Assembly: GCF_000375485.1 (NCBI RefSeq)
Contig: NZ_AQXE01000007.1
Span: forward strand, 9,434-73,433
Reading direction: 5' to 3'
Source of the DNA: Desulfovibrio oxyclinae DSM 11498
GTDB taxonomy: Bacteria > Desulfobacterota > Desulfovibrionia > Desulfovibrionales > Desulfovibrionaceae
Length of the DNA: 64,000 nucleotides
The notes beneath the pieces were generated by a model that ran no database searches, was not told the DNA's origin, and worked only from the letters and a program-made list of their open reading frames with translations. The position numbers and the translations under genes are program-made. This document shows, in pieces, positions 43,269 to 52,665 of this stretch; position 1 is the first letter of the stretch; each line of letters opens with the position of its first letter.

Positions 43269-43739
43269 ATGCCCCTGATCGACTACACGGAGCGAATCGA
43301 GCGTCTGCAGCGGGGACTGGGCCGTGCCTTCGAGGCGGAGCCATGGATCCTGAACCTGCCGGGCAAGTCCGTTGCCTGCAAACTGGACCAGTACTATTAT
43401 CTCGCGGTGATGCCCGCATTTGCCGAAAAACTGGCGCGCTATTCCGGGCTGCTCCCCGAGAGCGTGGTGGAAACGCTGGTCAGGACGGGCAACCTCATCA
43501 CCCGTCCCCCGGAGCGAGACCCGGTCGTGACGCTTGGCGTCACGTGGGGCGGCAAGGTCTACGAGATCACCGCCGCCTTTGTGGAAGCGGATTTCATCGA
43601 CCGCGCCGTCAAGGTCTACGGCGATATGGAAAGCGGGCTCAACGTGTCGGACCTCAAGATAGCCGCGGCCTCGAAGCCATCGGTGGACGAGCTTTTCGAG
43701 GGGAAGACCGCGCCGCAGGGGCTGGCCTTTACCGGCTGA
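43269..43739 (+). CDS. hypothetical protein, 156 aa
   Basis: Start ATG 43269 with GGAGG 8 bases upstream. Soluble, no signal or TM segment. Seen: MPLIDYTERIERLQRGLGR, a repeated mention of Gly/Val near GVTWGGKVYEITAAFVEADF, and LKIAAASKPSVDELFEGK at the end. I do not recognise the family. It precedes merR on the same strand by 112 bases. Confidence 0.72.
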   Translation: MPLIDYTERIERLQRGLGRAFEAEPWILNLPGKSVACKLDQYYYLAVMPAFAEKLARYSGLLPESVVETLVRTGNLITRPPERDPVVTLGVTWGGKVYEITAAFVEADFIDRAVKVYGDMESGLNVSDLKIAAASKPSVDELFEGKTAPQGLAFTG

Positions 43740-43851
43740 AGCCCGATTATCATGGGCCGCGTCCCTTTGCCGGGACATGATACCGGACATGAAAGAGCTC
43801 CGGTTGGCGGCCCGTTTCCGTTCCCATTCACGTGAAACCATCCGGAATGTC

Positions 43852-44157
43852 ATGACTGCTACCAATGAAGAAACGCCGCTGAAAATCGGGCAGGCCGCCT
43901 CGAAGCTCGGGTTGAAGTCCTATGTGCTTCGGTACTGGGAAACCGAGTTCTCCATGCTGAAGCCCATCAGAACCGAATCCGGACAACGGCTTTACGGGGC
44001 TGAGCAGATGCGTATGCTGGAAGAGATAAGGTCTCTTCTTTACGAGGAAGGCCTGACCATCGAAGGTGCGCGCAAACGCCTTGAAAGCGGCGAAGAGCGT
44101 GACACGCTGGCAGAAGTCCGAAACGAATTGAGGGAGATAGCCAAGCTCCTTGAGTGA
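43852..44157 (+). CDS. MerR-family transcriptional regulator
   Basis: 101 residues from ATG 43852 (ATG 43777 would add 25 basic residues). MerR HTH: LKIGQAASKLGLKSYVLRYWETEFSMLKPIRTESGQRLYGAEQMRMLEEIRSLLYEEGLTIEGARKRL, followed by a short dimerisation helix. No effector-binding domain, so it is one of the small MerR proteins common in Desulfovibrio near infC/pheT or cell-envelope genes. asmA begins 18 bases downstream; co-transcription is likely. Confidence 0.9.
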   Translation: MTATNEETPLKIGQAASKLGLKSYVLRYWETEFSMLKPIRTESGQRLYGAEQMRMLEEIRSLLYEEGLTIEGARKRLESGEERDTLAEVRNELREIAKLLE

Positions 44158-44175
44158 ACAAGCCTCGGAGAGAGC

Positions 44176-46632
44176 ATGTCGAAGGTTCTGAAGTGGTTCA
44201 TGATTGCAGGAATTGCAGCCGTCATCATCGGTGCCGCCGCCGCGGCCTACGTCAAGAGTCGATTTGAACCCGAGCGGCTCAAGCGCGACCTTGCCGGGGT
44301 CGTGATGAAGCAGACCGGGCGCACGCTGAAAATCGCCGGAGACATGGAGCTCACCTTTTTCCCAAGCTTCGGTGTCAGGCTTTATGACGCCACGCTTTCC
44401 AACCCGGACGGATTCGATGACGACCCCATGCTGAGAGTGGGGATGGCCGATGTCTCCGTGGACATCATGCCGCTTTTTTCCAAGCAGATTGAGATGGGCG
44501 ATGTTACGTTGCAGGACGTGACGTTTCGACTGCTCATCGACGAAAACGGCAGATCGAACCTTGAGGGACTTGCCGGCAAGGACGAGCCGGACGACAAGGG
44601 CGTCGAGGGGGAAAGCGGGGCGACCTATTCCTTCAGGGCGAAGTCTCTTGAGGCTTCCGGGCTTCGTTTTGTTCTGGACAACCGCCAGGACGGGCGCTCC
44701 CTTGACCTTTCTGACATAGACCTGAGCGCGACGCCGGTGGAGCTGGGCAAGCCCATGAAGGTGCGCACTTCGCTCGGCGTGGCTCTTTCCGACCCCGGGC
44801 TTGAAGCCGATGCCTCGTTGCGTTGCACGGCGGTGCTCAAGCCGTTTGAGGATACCTATTATCTCAAAGACATATCCGGTAACGGCAATCTCTCCGGAGC
44901 AATACTCAAGGACGGCGCGGTCGAACTGGGCCTGCAGGCCGATTCGCTTGATGTCCATCCACAGGCGCGGCGGTTGGTGTTTGGCAATCTCGGGCTGGAA
45001 GCCTCTGGGGAGTCTCCGTTGGTGCCGTCGAATGATCTCTCCGGCTCGCTTTTCGTGGAAAAGGGCAGCATCGGGTTTGCCGACGAGGTGTTGAAACTCA
45101 CAAATTACAGGCTTGCCGCCTACGGCGCGCAATTGACCGGTAGTGTGGAGCTTGATGGTTTCGCCTCCGCCCCGGTGGGCAAGGGTGTCATCCGGCTGGC
45201 CCAGTGCACGCCGGTACAGGTCTTTCGAAACCTCGGCCTGGAGCTGCCGCCGATGAGTGGTCCGGACGCGCTTTCCGAGGCGGAGGGCGAACTGACGGTG
45301 GATCTGAAAAAGGACACCGTGGACATTAAAAAGGCCATGCTCGTGGTGGACGGACAAAGCATTGAAGGCAAAGCCACCATGGCTGGTTTTGAAAAACCGG
45401 AATATATCATCGATATCTCGGCCGACTCTCTGAATCTTGATCCATACCTGCCGCCACGCGGCAAGGCACCGAAACCTGCCGACGAAGCCTCCGTTACCCA
45501 AGCGGATGCAGAGGCCGCCAAGTCCGGACCCGGTGCGGGCAATGCAACCGACTCGTCCACAACCAATGCCACTGAAGCCGGTATCGACGCGGCAAATGCC
45601 ACCGATGCAGCCTCGAATGCCACGGCGGGACAGGAAGCGAAAGCGGATGCAGGGAGCGCCAAACCTGCGGAGGCGGCTGTAGACGAAGGCATCCTTCCGG
45701 TCAAGATGCTCCGGGACCTGCGGCTTTCCGCCGACCTGGAGGCCGGGACGCTTCAGGCGCGCGGTGTGCGCTTTGACAACTTCAGCGCCCGGATTCGCGC
45801 ACGGGATGGCGTGGTCTGGCTCAAGCCGCTCAAATTTGAAAGCTACGGCGGGAAGGTGGTTGCCGCTGCTGTCGCCGACGTGCAGCAGGCTTCGCCCCAC
45901 AGCGGGATGGCCGTTCACGTGGACGACATTCAGGCCGCCCCCCTCGCCAAGGGTTTTGCCGGGCGCGACGACATCGCCGGAAATATTGACTTTGCGGGAC
46001 ACGTACACACGCACGGCAACACTGTTCCCGCCATGCTCAGGGGGATGAACGGCGCTTTCAAGTTCGACGTGCAGGACGGCGTATTTCCCGGCGTCGACCT
46101 CAAGGGCATCACGGAGAAGACTGAAAAACAAAAGGACAAAGGCGGCACCATCAGGGCCACCAAGGATTCCCGAACCAAGTTCGGGGCCGTCACCGGCAGC
46201 GGTGTCATTGAAGACGGGGTGCTATTTAATCCCGACCTGAGCATCAAGGCGCCCGGCCTGCGTGCGGTGGGCGACGGCAGCGTGAACCTGTACGACGGCG
46301 ACCTCGGCTATCTGGTCAAGGCCAAGCTGGTGGCCTCTTCCAAGGGGCAGGGCGGCGAGTCGTACGAAGACCTCACGGGCATCGCCGTTCCCGTCCGACT
46401 GGGCGGCACCATCGCGAATCCCTCGTGGTTCGTGGATGTGACGCAGTATCTTCAGATTCTCAGCGGAGCAGTGGTGGGGACCGTCGGCGACGTCATCTCC
46501 GGAGTGGGTGATATCCTGACCCTCGGCGGCCTTTCCCGATATCAGGAGAAGGAGAAGATGAAGGAGATCAAGGCGCTGCGCGTTGATGTCGATCCCCAGA
46601 AAGTCATAGACAGGCTTGAGGCCGAGTTTTAG
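44176..46632 (+). CDS. asmA: AsmA-family envelope protein
   Basis: 818 residues. One N-terminal TM anchor (about 7-29), then the AsmA start VKSRFEPERLKRDLAGVVMKQTGRTLKIAGDMELTFFPSFGVRL, a long repeat-like beta domain, and the C-terminal AsmA_2 part with LRGMNGAFKFDVQDGVFPGVDL. AsmA-like proteins bridge the periplasm and move or place lipids. A low-complexity Ala/Thr/Asn-rich linker at about 45470-45690 (residues 432-505) splits it, an odd insertion. A hairpin follows. Confidence 0.88.
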   Translation: MSKVLKWFMIAGIAAVIIGAAAAAYVKSRFEPERLKRDLAGVVMKQTGRTLKIAGDMELTFFPSFGVRLYDATLSNPDGFDDDPMLRVGMADVSVDIMPLFSKQIEMGDVTLQDVTFRLLIDENGRSNLEGLAGKDEPDDKGVEGESGATYSFRAKSLEASGLRFVLDNRQDGRSLDLSDIDLSATPVELGKPMKVRTSLGVALSDPGLEADASLRCTAVLKPFEDTYYLKDISGNGNLSGAILKDGAVELGLQADSLDVHPQARRLVFGNLGLEASGESPLVPSNDLSGSLFVEKGSIGFADEVLKLTNYRLAAYGAQLTGSVELDGFASAPVGKGVIRLAQCTPVQVFRNLGLELPPMSGPDALSEAEGELTVDLKKDTVDIKKAMLVVDGQSIEGKATMAGFEKPEYIIDISADSLNLDPYLPPRGKAPKPADEASVTQADAEAAKSGPGAGNATDSSTTNATEAGIDAANATDAASNATAGQEAKADAGSAKPAEAAVDEGILPVKMLRDLRLSADLEAGTLQARGVRFDNFSARIRARDGVVWLKPLKFESYGGKVVAAAVADVQQASPHSGMAVHVDDIQAAPLAKGFAGRDDIAGNIDFAGHVHTHGNTVPAMLRGMNGAFKFDVQDGVFPGVDLKGITEKTEKQKDKGGTIRATKDSRTKFGAVTGSGVIEDGVLFNPDLSIKAPGLRAVGDGSVNLYDGDLGYLVKAKLVASSKGQGGESYEDLTGIAVPVRLGGTIANPSWFVDVTQYLQILSGAVVGTVGDVISGVGDILTLGGLSRYQEKEKMKEIKALRVDVDPQKVIDRLEAEF

Positions 46633-46662
46633 ACTTTCCTACTATACAATTTGCCAAATCGT

Positions 46663-46697
46663 CACCGGGCCTCCCTTTTCATGGGGCGGGCCCGGTG
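46663..46697 (+). terminator. hairpin between asmA and arsC
   Basis: Stem CACCGGGCC / GGCCCGGTG with a 17-base loop, no T-tract. Possibly a weak terminator or processing site. Confidence 0.5.
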
Positions 46698-46726
46698 TAT
46701 TGCTGTCTGCATTCAAGGGGAACGCA

Positions 46727-47149
46727 ATGAAGAAAATACTTTTTCTCTGTACCGGCAATTCCTGCCGCAGCCAGATGGCTGAGGGATGGGCCCGGCATCT
46801 CAGGCCGGACCTTGCGGCGTTTTCGGCCGGCATCGAAAAACACGGCATCAATCCTTATGCCGTGCGCGTCATGGCCGAGGAAGGCGTGGATATTTCGGCG
46901 AACGATTCCAAACTGGTTACCGAGCTGCCAGAAATGGAGTTTGATTACGTGGTGACGCTCTGCGGCCATGCGAACGAGACCTGTCCGTTCTTTCCCGGAT
47001 CAGCCAAAAGAGTGCACAAGGGATTCGATGATCCGCCAGCGCTGGCAAAGGAGCTGGAGGACGAGGAAGCTCGCATCGACGTATATCGCCGGGTGCGCGA
47101 CGAGATTCGCGAGATGGTGAAAGGGATTCCCGCCAGTCTTGAGGAATAG
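46727..47149 (+). CDS. arsC: arsenate reductase, thioredoxin-coupled (LMW-PTPase fold)
   Basis: 140 residues from ATG 46727 behind AAGGGGAA. The phosphate loop CTGNSCRS (C8, C13) and the resolving pair C79/C86 in VTLCGHANETCPFFPGS give the three-cysteine relay of the pI258 type. Reduces arsenate to arsenite. No arsR, arsB or acr3 nearby. A plain low-molecular-weight phosphatase is unlikely given the cysteine pair. Ends 3 bases before the convergent fliI. Confidence 0.92.
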   Translation: MKKILFLCTGNSCRSQMAEGWARHLRPDLAAFSAGIEKHGINPYAVRVMAEEGVDISANDSKLVTELPEMEFDYVVTLCGHANETCPFFPGSAKRVHKGFDDPPALAKELEDEEARIDVYRRVRDEIREMVKGIPASLEE

Positions 47150-47152
47150 GGG

Positions 47153-48466
47153 CTACTTGCCGGCGAGGTCGTGCAGCCTGCCGTAGGCGTCGTCCAGTGT
47201 TGACTGCTCGGTGACGAGCTGGCGAAGATAGTTGTTTATGGGGCCGACCATGGCGATGGCTTTGTCCACCTCCGGGTTCGCGCCCTTTTTGTATGCGCCG
47301 ATGTTGACCATGTCTTCCACGCGGTTGAAGGTCGCCATGTGGCGCGTTACCTCGCGTCCGTCCTGCTGTACCTGTTCCGGGGTGATGTCGGAGCGCAGTC
47401 GGCTGACGCTCTTGAGCACGTCGATCGAAGGGTAGTGGCCCTGATCCGCAAGCTCGCGCGTCAGGACGATGTGCCCGTCGAGGATGGATCGCACGGCGTC
47501 GCAGACCGGTTCGTTGAAGTCGTCGCCGTCCACGAGCACAGTGTAGATGCCGGTGATGGAGCCCTTGGGATTCTTGCCCGCGCGCTCCAGCAACTGGGGC
47601 AGATGCGCGAACACGCTCGGCGTGTAACCGCCGCGCGTCGGCGGTTCCCCCGCGGCGAGTCCCACTTCGCGTCCGGCCATGGCGAAGCGCGTCACCGAGT
47701 CCATCATGAGCAGGACGTCTTTGCCTTCGTCGCGGAAGTATTCGGCGATTGCCGTGGCTGTGTAGGCGGCGCGCTGGCGGATGAGCGGGCTCTTGTCGCT
47801 GGTGGCCACCACCATGACGCTGCGGGCCATGCCTTCCTCGCCGAGGCTGTTTTCCATGAATTCCACCACCTCACGACCGCGTTCGCCAACGAGGGCGATG
47901 ACGTTCACGTCGGCCTCGGTGTAGCGGGCCATCATGCCCATCAGGGTGGACTTGCCCACGCCGGAGCCAGCCATGATGCCCACGCGCTGGCCCTTGCCGA
48001 GCGTCAGCAGGCCGTTGATGGCGCGAACGCCCACGTCGAGTGGTTCGTGGATTCGGGGGCGCTCCAGCGGGTTCGGGGCTTCACGGTGCAGGGGGCTGTA
48101 TCCCGTGGGGGCGAAGGCTCCCTTGCCGTCCAGCGGTTCGCCGAAGGCGTCCACGGCCCGGCCCAGCATCTCGGAACTGACCGGGATATGCGGCGGGACG
48201 TTGGAGTTGCGGATGAGACTGCCCGGGCCGATGCCGCGCATGTCGCGGTAGGGCATGAGCAGGCACGAGCGGTCGCGGAACCCCACCACTTCGGCGGCGA
48301 TGGGTTCGCTCTCGTCGTCCGGCATGAGATGGCACACCGCGCCGAGCGGTGCCTTGATGCCCTGACCTTCAGCGATGAGGCCCACCACCTTGGTGACCTT
48401 GCCGAAGCTCTGGCACGGGTCCAGCTCTTCGAGAAGATTGATCGAGTCCGTGCAGTCGATGCCCAT
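47153..48466 (-). CDS. fliI: flagellum-specific ATPase FliI
   Basis: 437 residues. Powers export of flagellar parts. Walker A GSGVGKST (167-174), Walker B LLMMDSVTRFAMAGREVG, and the typical TSDKSPLIRQRAAYTATAIAE segment. Starts directly after the fliH stop. Last gene of the operon here; fliJ, which usually follows, is absent. Confidence 0.96.
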   Translation of the reverse strand: MGIDCTDSINLLEELDPCQSFGKVTKVVGLIAEGQGIKAPLGAVCHLMPDDESEPIAAEVVGFRDRSCLLMPYRDMRGIGPGSLIRNSNVPPHIPVSSEMLGRAVDAFGEPLDGKGAFAPTGYSPLHREAPNPLERPRIHEPLDVGVRAINGLLTLGKGQRVGIMAGSGVGKSTLMGMMARYTEADVNVIALVGERGREVVEFMENSLGEEGMARSVMVVATSDKSPLIRQRAAYTATAIAEYFRDEGKDVLLMMDSVTRFAMAGREVGLAAGEPPTRGGYTPSVFAHLPQLLERAGKNPKGSITGIYTVLVDGDDFNEPVCDAVRSILDGHIVLTRELADQGHYPSIDVLKSVSRLRSDITPEQVQQDGREVTRHMATFNRVEDMVNIGAYKKGANPEVDKAIAMVGPINNYLRQLVTEQSTLDDAYGRLHDLAGK

Positions 48467-49228
48467 TTACTTTTCCGGGGATTCGTCCTGCGACGTCTGT
48501 GTCAGCGTCATCTGTTCGAGGATGGGTTCCACGGCGGCCCAGCGGGAATCCACCGTGTTGTCCACCCGGCCCTGCGCGGTCTCCACGACAACGCCGCCGT
48601 TTTCCAGCGCCGGGTCGGGCCGCAGCTGCCAGTGGCCGATGCCGGGATTGCGCTCCTTGGCCTGACGCATGAGTTCGTCCAGAAGCTCCTGATCCTGCGG
48701 GGCGCAGCGGATGGTCAGTTCGCGCTGTTCCTCAAGCTTGCTCAGGGCCTCTTCGAGCAGGGCCGTCAATGATTCGACGCGCTGCTCGGAAAGCTCCACC
48801 TGAATGGTCTTGGCCACGGCGGCCTTCACCAGCTTGAGGATGTCGTCGCGTCTGTCGCTCCAGAGGTTGCGCCCCTGACTGTTCAGTGATTCAACCGTTG
48901 CCTGAAACGTCTGGCCGATGGATGACACGTGCTGGTCGAGCTGCTGCTGCGCCTGCGCGAGTCCTTCGTTGTAGCCTTCCTCATGGGCGGACGCCTTGAG
49001 CTGTTCGGCCTCCTGCATGGCCTTGGCAAGGATGTCCTTGGCCATGGCCTGAGCGCGGGCGCGAACGCGGGCGGTGTATTCCTCGTCGATGGACTCGTCC
49101 CACATCAGGCGCTTCTTTCCTTCAAGCTCCTGAAGGCTCATTTCGTTGGGCCCGGGGGTGTCCATGCCCATGATGACCCGGCCGGAATTGCGGGTTCTGA
49201 CCGGTTCGTCAGCGCTAGACGAAGACAT
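48467..49228 (-). CDS. fliH: flagellar assembly protein FliH
   Basis: 253 residues. Binds and holds back FliI in the export gate complex. Long coiled-coil middle (about 50-150, EGYNEGLAQAQQQLDQHVSS) and a C-terminal domain with AAVAKTIQVELSEQRVESL and VEPILEQM. Position between fliG and fliI supports the weakly conserved sequence. Overlaps the fliG 3' end by 14 bases. Confidence 0.88.
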   Translation of the reverse strand: MSSSSADEPVRTRNSGRVIMGMDTPGPNEMSLQELEGKKRLMWDESIDEEYTARVRARAQAMAKDILAKAMQEAEQLKASAHEEGYNEGLAQAQQQLDQHVSSIGQTFQATVESLNSQGRNLWSDRRDDILKLVKAAVAKTIQVELSEQRVESLTALLEEALSKLEEQRELTIRCAPQDQELLDELMRQAKERNPGIGHWQLRPDPALENGGVVVETAQGRVDNTVDSRWAAVEPILEQMTLTQTSQDESPEK

Positions 49229-50213
49229 CGCCGCTACCTCTGCTGATGACTATCTTGCCCTCGTCCTCCAGCCTGCGCACGGTTTTGACCACGTTCTGCT
49301 GGGCGCTTTCCACCTCGGAGAGCTTCTTCGGCGGCATGATCTCAAGGTCTTCCCGGATCATGGTGCTGGCGCGTTCGGACAGGTTCTTGAAGAATTTTTC
49401 CTTGAGCTCGTCGCTGGCTCCCTTGAGGGCGACGGTGAGGTCCTCGTTGGAGACCTCCTTGAGCACTTCGCGGATGGCCACGTCTTCGAGCTGCTTGATG
49501 TCTTCGAAGACGAACATGAGGTTCCTGATGTCTTCCGCCATCTGGGTGGACTCCTCCTCGATCTCGGAGAGGACGTCCTCCTCGGTGTTGCGGTCCACCG
49601 CGTTGAGAATCTCGGCAACGGCCTGTACGCCGCCGACCTTCTTGCCTTCCTTGCCGCCCATGGCGATGAGCTGGCTTTGCAGGACCTTGTCGACTTCCAT
49701 GAGCATGTCCTCCGCCACGGCTTCGAGTTTGGCCAGGCGCATGAGCACCTCGGCGCGGACGCCTGCCGGAAGGTTGCTGATAAGCTCTGCCGCCTGATCC
49801 GACTGCAGGTGTCCGAGGATGAGCGCCAGCGTCTGCGGGTGCTCGTTCCTGAGTATCTGGGCCAGGATGCGGGGGCTGACGTTTTCCAGTTCCTGGAACG
49901 GTGTGGGTCCGGTATCCAGATCCAGCATGTCCATGATGTACTTCGCCGTTTCCGCGTCCAGCGACTTGGTGAGTATGCGTTTGACCTGTTCCGCGCCGCC
50001 CACGAGCAGTTCCGCACCGTAGGCAAGGGCTTCGTTGTATTCCTTCAGGACTTCGAGCACCTGTTCCTTGGGAATGGAGTCGGTTTCGAGCATGGCCTTG
50101 GAGACGGCCGCAATCTCGTTTCGCTCCAGGCGCTTGAAGACGTCCGCCGTGAATTTCTCGCCCATTGCGAGCAGCACGATGGCGGTTTTTTGGGGGCCGG
50201 AAAAGTCGCTCAC
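49215..50213 (-). CDS. fliG: flagellar motor switch protein FliG
   Basis: 332 residues, normal length. Rotor protein contacting FliF, FliM and the stator. Seen: KTAIVLLAMGEKFTADVFKRLE, EHPQTLALILGHLQSDQAAELISNLP, and the C-terminal torque helix region MFVFEDIKQLEDVAIREVLKEV with charged residues. Ends VFV instead of the usual V/E-rich tail. Confidence 0.97.
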   Translation of the reverse strand: MSDFSGPQKTAIVLLAMGEKFTADVFKRLERNEIAAVSKAMLETDSIPKEQVLEVLKEYNEALAYGAELLVGGAEQVKRILTKSLDAETAKYIMDMLDLDTGPTPFQELENVSPRILAQILRNEHPQTLALILGHLQSDQAAELISNLPAGVRAEVLMRLAKLEAVAEDMLMEVDKVLQSQLIAMGGKEGKKVGGVQAVAEILNAVDRNTEEDVLSEIEEESTQMAEDIRNLMFVFEDIKQLEDVAIREVLKEVSNEDLTVALKGASDELKEKFFKNLSERASTMIREDLEIMPPKKLSEVESAQQNVVKTVRRLEDEGKIVISRGSGDVFV

Positions 50214-50216
50214 GGT

Positions 50217-51809
50217 CTAAGCCTCCTGGGTGAGCCAGCTCTTGAGCAGACGCACAGCCTGATCCATGTTCTCTTCCGAGAGCTGGGAGGCGTGGGCCTT
50301 GGCGTTCTCCAGACGACGCGTGGTGTCCAGAGCTTCCTCGTCCACTTCCTCCTCTTCCAGTGCCAGACGCTCTGCGCCGGGCAGGCCCGCCATTTCTTCC
50401 ACGTCATGTTCGGTGACGCGGGGGCGGATCAGGGCCATGATCACCGGTCTGACGACCAGGATCAGGAAGAGGAAGATCAGTATGCCGTTGAGGAAAGGCT
50501 TTCCGAGGCGCTGCGCGTATTCCAGCATGGTGCGCATCAGCGTCTGGGAGTCCACCGCTTCGGGTTCGCCGAAGGAGACGTTGGTCACTTCCACGGAGTC
50601 GCCGCGGACCTGATCGAAACCGGCCGCATTGCTGACGAGATTGCGGATTTTTTCCATCTCTTCGGCGGTGCGTTCCTGGTAGGTGAACGTGCCGTCCTCG
50701 TTTTCAACGTACGTTCCGTCCACGATAACCGCAATGCTCAGGCGCTGCAACTCTCCCACCGGAGCGATGATGTTTTCTTCCTGCTTGTTGATTTCGAAGT
50801 TGGTGGTGCGCGTTTCGCGGCTGGAGTCCTGCGTGGTCTGCGTGCCGGTGAAGCCGTCGCCGCGGAAGTTCACGTCGGGTTCGCCGCCGGCCATGGAGGC
50901 CGCGCCTTCCGTGGTTTCCTCGCTGCGGGTCTCGGAGCGGACCACGGCGCCGTCGGGATCGTAGGTTTCCTTGCGGATGGTCTTCTGGCTGAAGTCCATG
51001 TCCGCGTTGACGCGGGCGACGACCTTCTCGGGACCCACCACGGGGCCGAGCAGTTCCATGATGCGGCGTTCGAGCTTGCGTTCGTAGGTGGTCTTGTAGT
51101 CGAGCTGGGTGTTGGACATGCCCACGCCGGTCTCGTCGTCCTGCGGCTCGTAAAGCGGCAGGCCCTTCATGTTGGTCACGGTGATGTGCTTGTCGTCGAG
51201 ACCTTCCACGGACATGGTCACGAGATTGACGATGCCGCGGATTTCCTTGTCGTCGAGCTTGCCGTCGTTCTTGAGCTTGAGCACAACGGAGGCGGACGGC
51301 GGAACCTGTTCTTCGATGAACAGGGATTTGTCCGGGATGACCAAATGAACGCGTGCGCGCTCCACCTGGGGAAACTCGCTGATGGTGCGGGCCAGTTCGC
51401 CCTGCAGGGCGCGGGTGTAGTTGACGTGCTGGACGAAGTCGGTCTGGCCGATCTTCATCTCGTCGAAAATTTCAAAGCCGATGCCCTGCCCGTGCAGGTT
51501 GCCTTCGCCCGCGATCTTGAGGCGGAGTTCGTAGACGCGGTCCGCCGGCACGAGGATGGTGGAGCCGTTGTTCTGCAGCTTGTAAGGTTCCTTGGAGGCC
51601 TGAAGCATGTTCACGACCTTGGAGGCGTCCTCGGGGTAGAGCTTGGTGTAGAGCACCTTGTAGTCGGGCCGGTTCATCCAGTAGACCATCAGGATGAAGG
51701 CGAGGATGACAGACACGGCCAGTCCGCCGATGAGAACCCGCTGGGGCAGGGTGCGGTCGGACCAGAAGTTGGTAACCTTGTTCCAGATGTCTGTGATGAA
51801 GCTCGGCAT
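50217..51809 (-). CDS. fliF: flagellar MS-ring protein FliF
   Basis: 530 residues. TM segments near 24-45 and 437-457 anchor the MS ring; the periplasmic ring-building region lies between (DASKVVNMLQASKEPYKLQNNGSTILVPADRVYELRLKIAGEG). The C-terminal tail after the second TM binds FliG, whose gene starts 3 bases downstream. Confidence 0.96.
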   Translation of the reverse strand: MPSFITDIWNKVTNFWSDRTLPQRVLIGGLAVSVILAFILMVYWMNRPDYKVLYTKLYPEDASKVVNMLQASKEPYKLQNNGSTILVPADRVYELRLKIAGEGNLHGQGIGFEIFDEMKIGQTDFVQHVNYTRALQGELARTISEFPQVERARVHLVIPDKSLFIEEQVPPSASVVLKLKNDGKLDDKEIRGIVNLVTMSVEGLDDKHITVTNMKGLPLYEPQDDETGVGMSNTQLDYKTTYERKLERRIMELLGPVVGPEKVVARVNADMDFSQKTIRKETYDPDGAVVRSETRSEETTEGAASMAGGEPDVNFRGDGFTGTQTTQDSSRETRTTNFEINKQEENIIAPVGELQRLSIAVIVDGTYVENEDGTFTYQERTAEEMEKIRNLVSNAAGFDQVRGDSVEVTNVSFGEPEAVDSQTLMRTMLEYAQRLGKPFLNGILIFLFLILVVRPVIMALIRPRVTEHDVEEMAGLPGAERLALEEEEVDEEALDTTRRLENAKAHASQLSEENMDQAVRLLKSWLTQEA

Positions 51810-51862
51810 GGTTTCTCTCCGCTGGGTGGCTCGTCGCTCTTGGTTTCTTTAACCCGTCAGGG

Positions 51863-52201
51863 CTACAGGGGCATCTGCATGACTTTCTGGTAGGCGGTCA
51901 TGACCTTGTTCCTTACGGCCGTGGTCATGGACATGGCAAGACCGGCCTTCTGCATGTGGATCATGAGTTCGTGCACGTTCTGGTTCTTGCCGGACGCGAA
52001 CTCTTCGATCATCTTCTTCTTTTCGCCCTGCAGTTCGTTGACCCGCTTCAATGAGTTTTCCACGGTGTCGCCGAAGGGCGTTCTGGGCTGTTCCGGCTTC
52101 TTGAGGTTCTCGCTGACCTTGGCCGTCATTTCGCGCTGCTGTTTCTGCTGCGCCATGGCCCTGCCGTATGCCTGCATTGCTGCTGCGGACTTGATATTCA
52201 T
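51863..52201 (-). CDS. fliE: flagellar hook-basal body protein FliE
   Basis: 112 residues. Links the MS ring to the rod. C-terminal FliE signature: NVHELMIHMQKAGLAMSMTTAVRNKVMTAYQKVMQMPL. Position between flgC and fliF is canonical. Confidence 0.94.
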   Translation of the reverse strand: MNIKSAAAMQAYGRAMAQQKQQREMTAKVSENLKKPEQPRTPFGDTVENSLKRVNELQGEKKKMIEEFASGKNQNVHELMIHMQKAGLAMSMTTAVRNKVMTAYQKVMQMPL

Positions 52202-52222
52202 CGTCTCTTACTCCTCGGCTTC

Positions 52223-52663
52223 CTAGCCTGCGCCGATCTGCGTGGCCTTCATGAACATGCGCTTGACGGACTGAACCGTCTGGACGTTTGCTTCGTAAGA
52301 CCGGGTGGCGGTGATCATGTTGGCCATTTCTTCCACCACGTTGATGTCCGGGTAAAAGACGTAGCCCTGATCGTTGGCGTCCGGGTGGCTGGGGTCGAAG
52401 ACCTGCTTGAACGGGCGGTTGTCGTTGACCACGCCCGTGGCCTTGACGCCGTGCAGGTCGCGGTTCTTCTGGTCCCACATGGCCTGATCGAAGGGCGAGT
52501 AGACCGGGGTGGACTCGAAGGACACGCTCTTGCGGCGGTACGGCCCGCCTTCCATGGTGCGGGTGGTCCGGGCATTGGCGAGGTTCATGGACACGACGTT
52601 CAGATACGAACGCTGCGCCTTGAGGCCGGATGAGCTGATATCTAAGGCGGTCATGAAATCCAT
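52223..52663 (-). CDS. flgC: flagellar basal-body rod protein FlgC
   Basis: 146 residues. Proximal rod. N-terminal ALDISSSGLKAQRSYLNVVSMNLANA and C-terminal VVEEMANMITATRSYEANVQTVQSVKRMF, with PDINVVEEM marking FlgC. Lies 2 bases after flgB. Confidence 0.96.
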   Translation of the reverse strand: MDFMTALDISSSGLKAQRSYLNVVSMNLANARTTRTMEGGPYRRKSVSFESTPVYSPFDQAMWDQKNRDLHGVKATGVVNDNRPFKQVFDPSHPDANDQGYVFYPDINVVEEMANMITATRSYEANVQTVQSVKRMFMKATQIGAG

Positions 52664-52665
52664 GA

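Noticed and set aside
43828..46131. 767-codon minus-strand frame opposite merR and asmA
   Set aside because: Antisense of MerR and AsmA motifs; low-complexity content and no start signal.
49146..51893. 915-codon plus-strand frame opposite fliG and fliF
   Set aside because: The minus-strand FliG and FliF are complete and conserved; this is a shadow frame.
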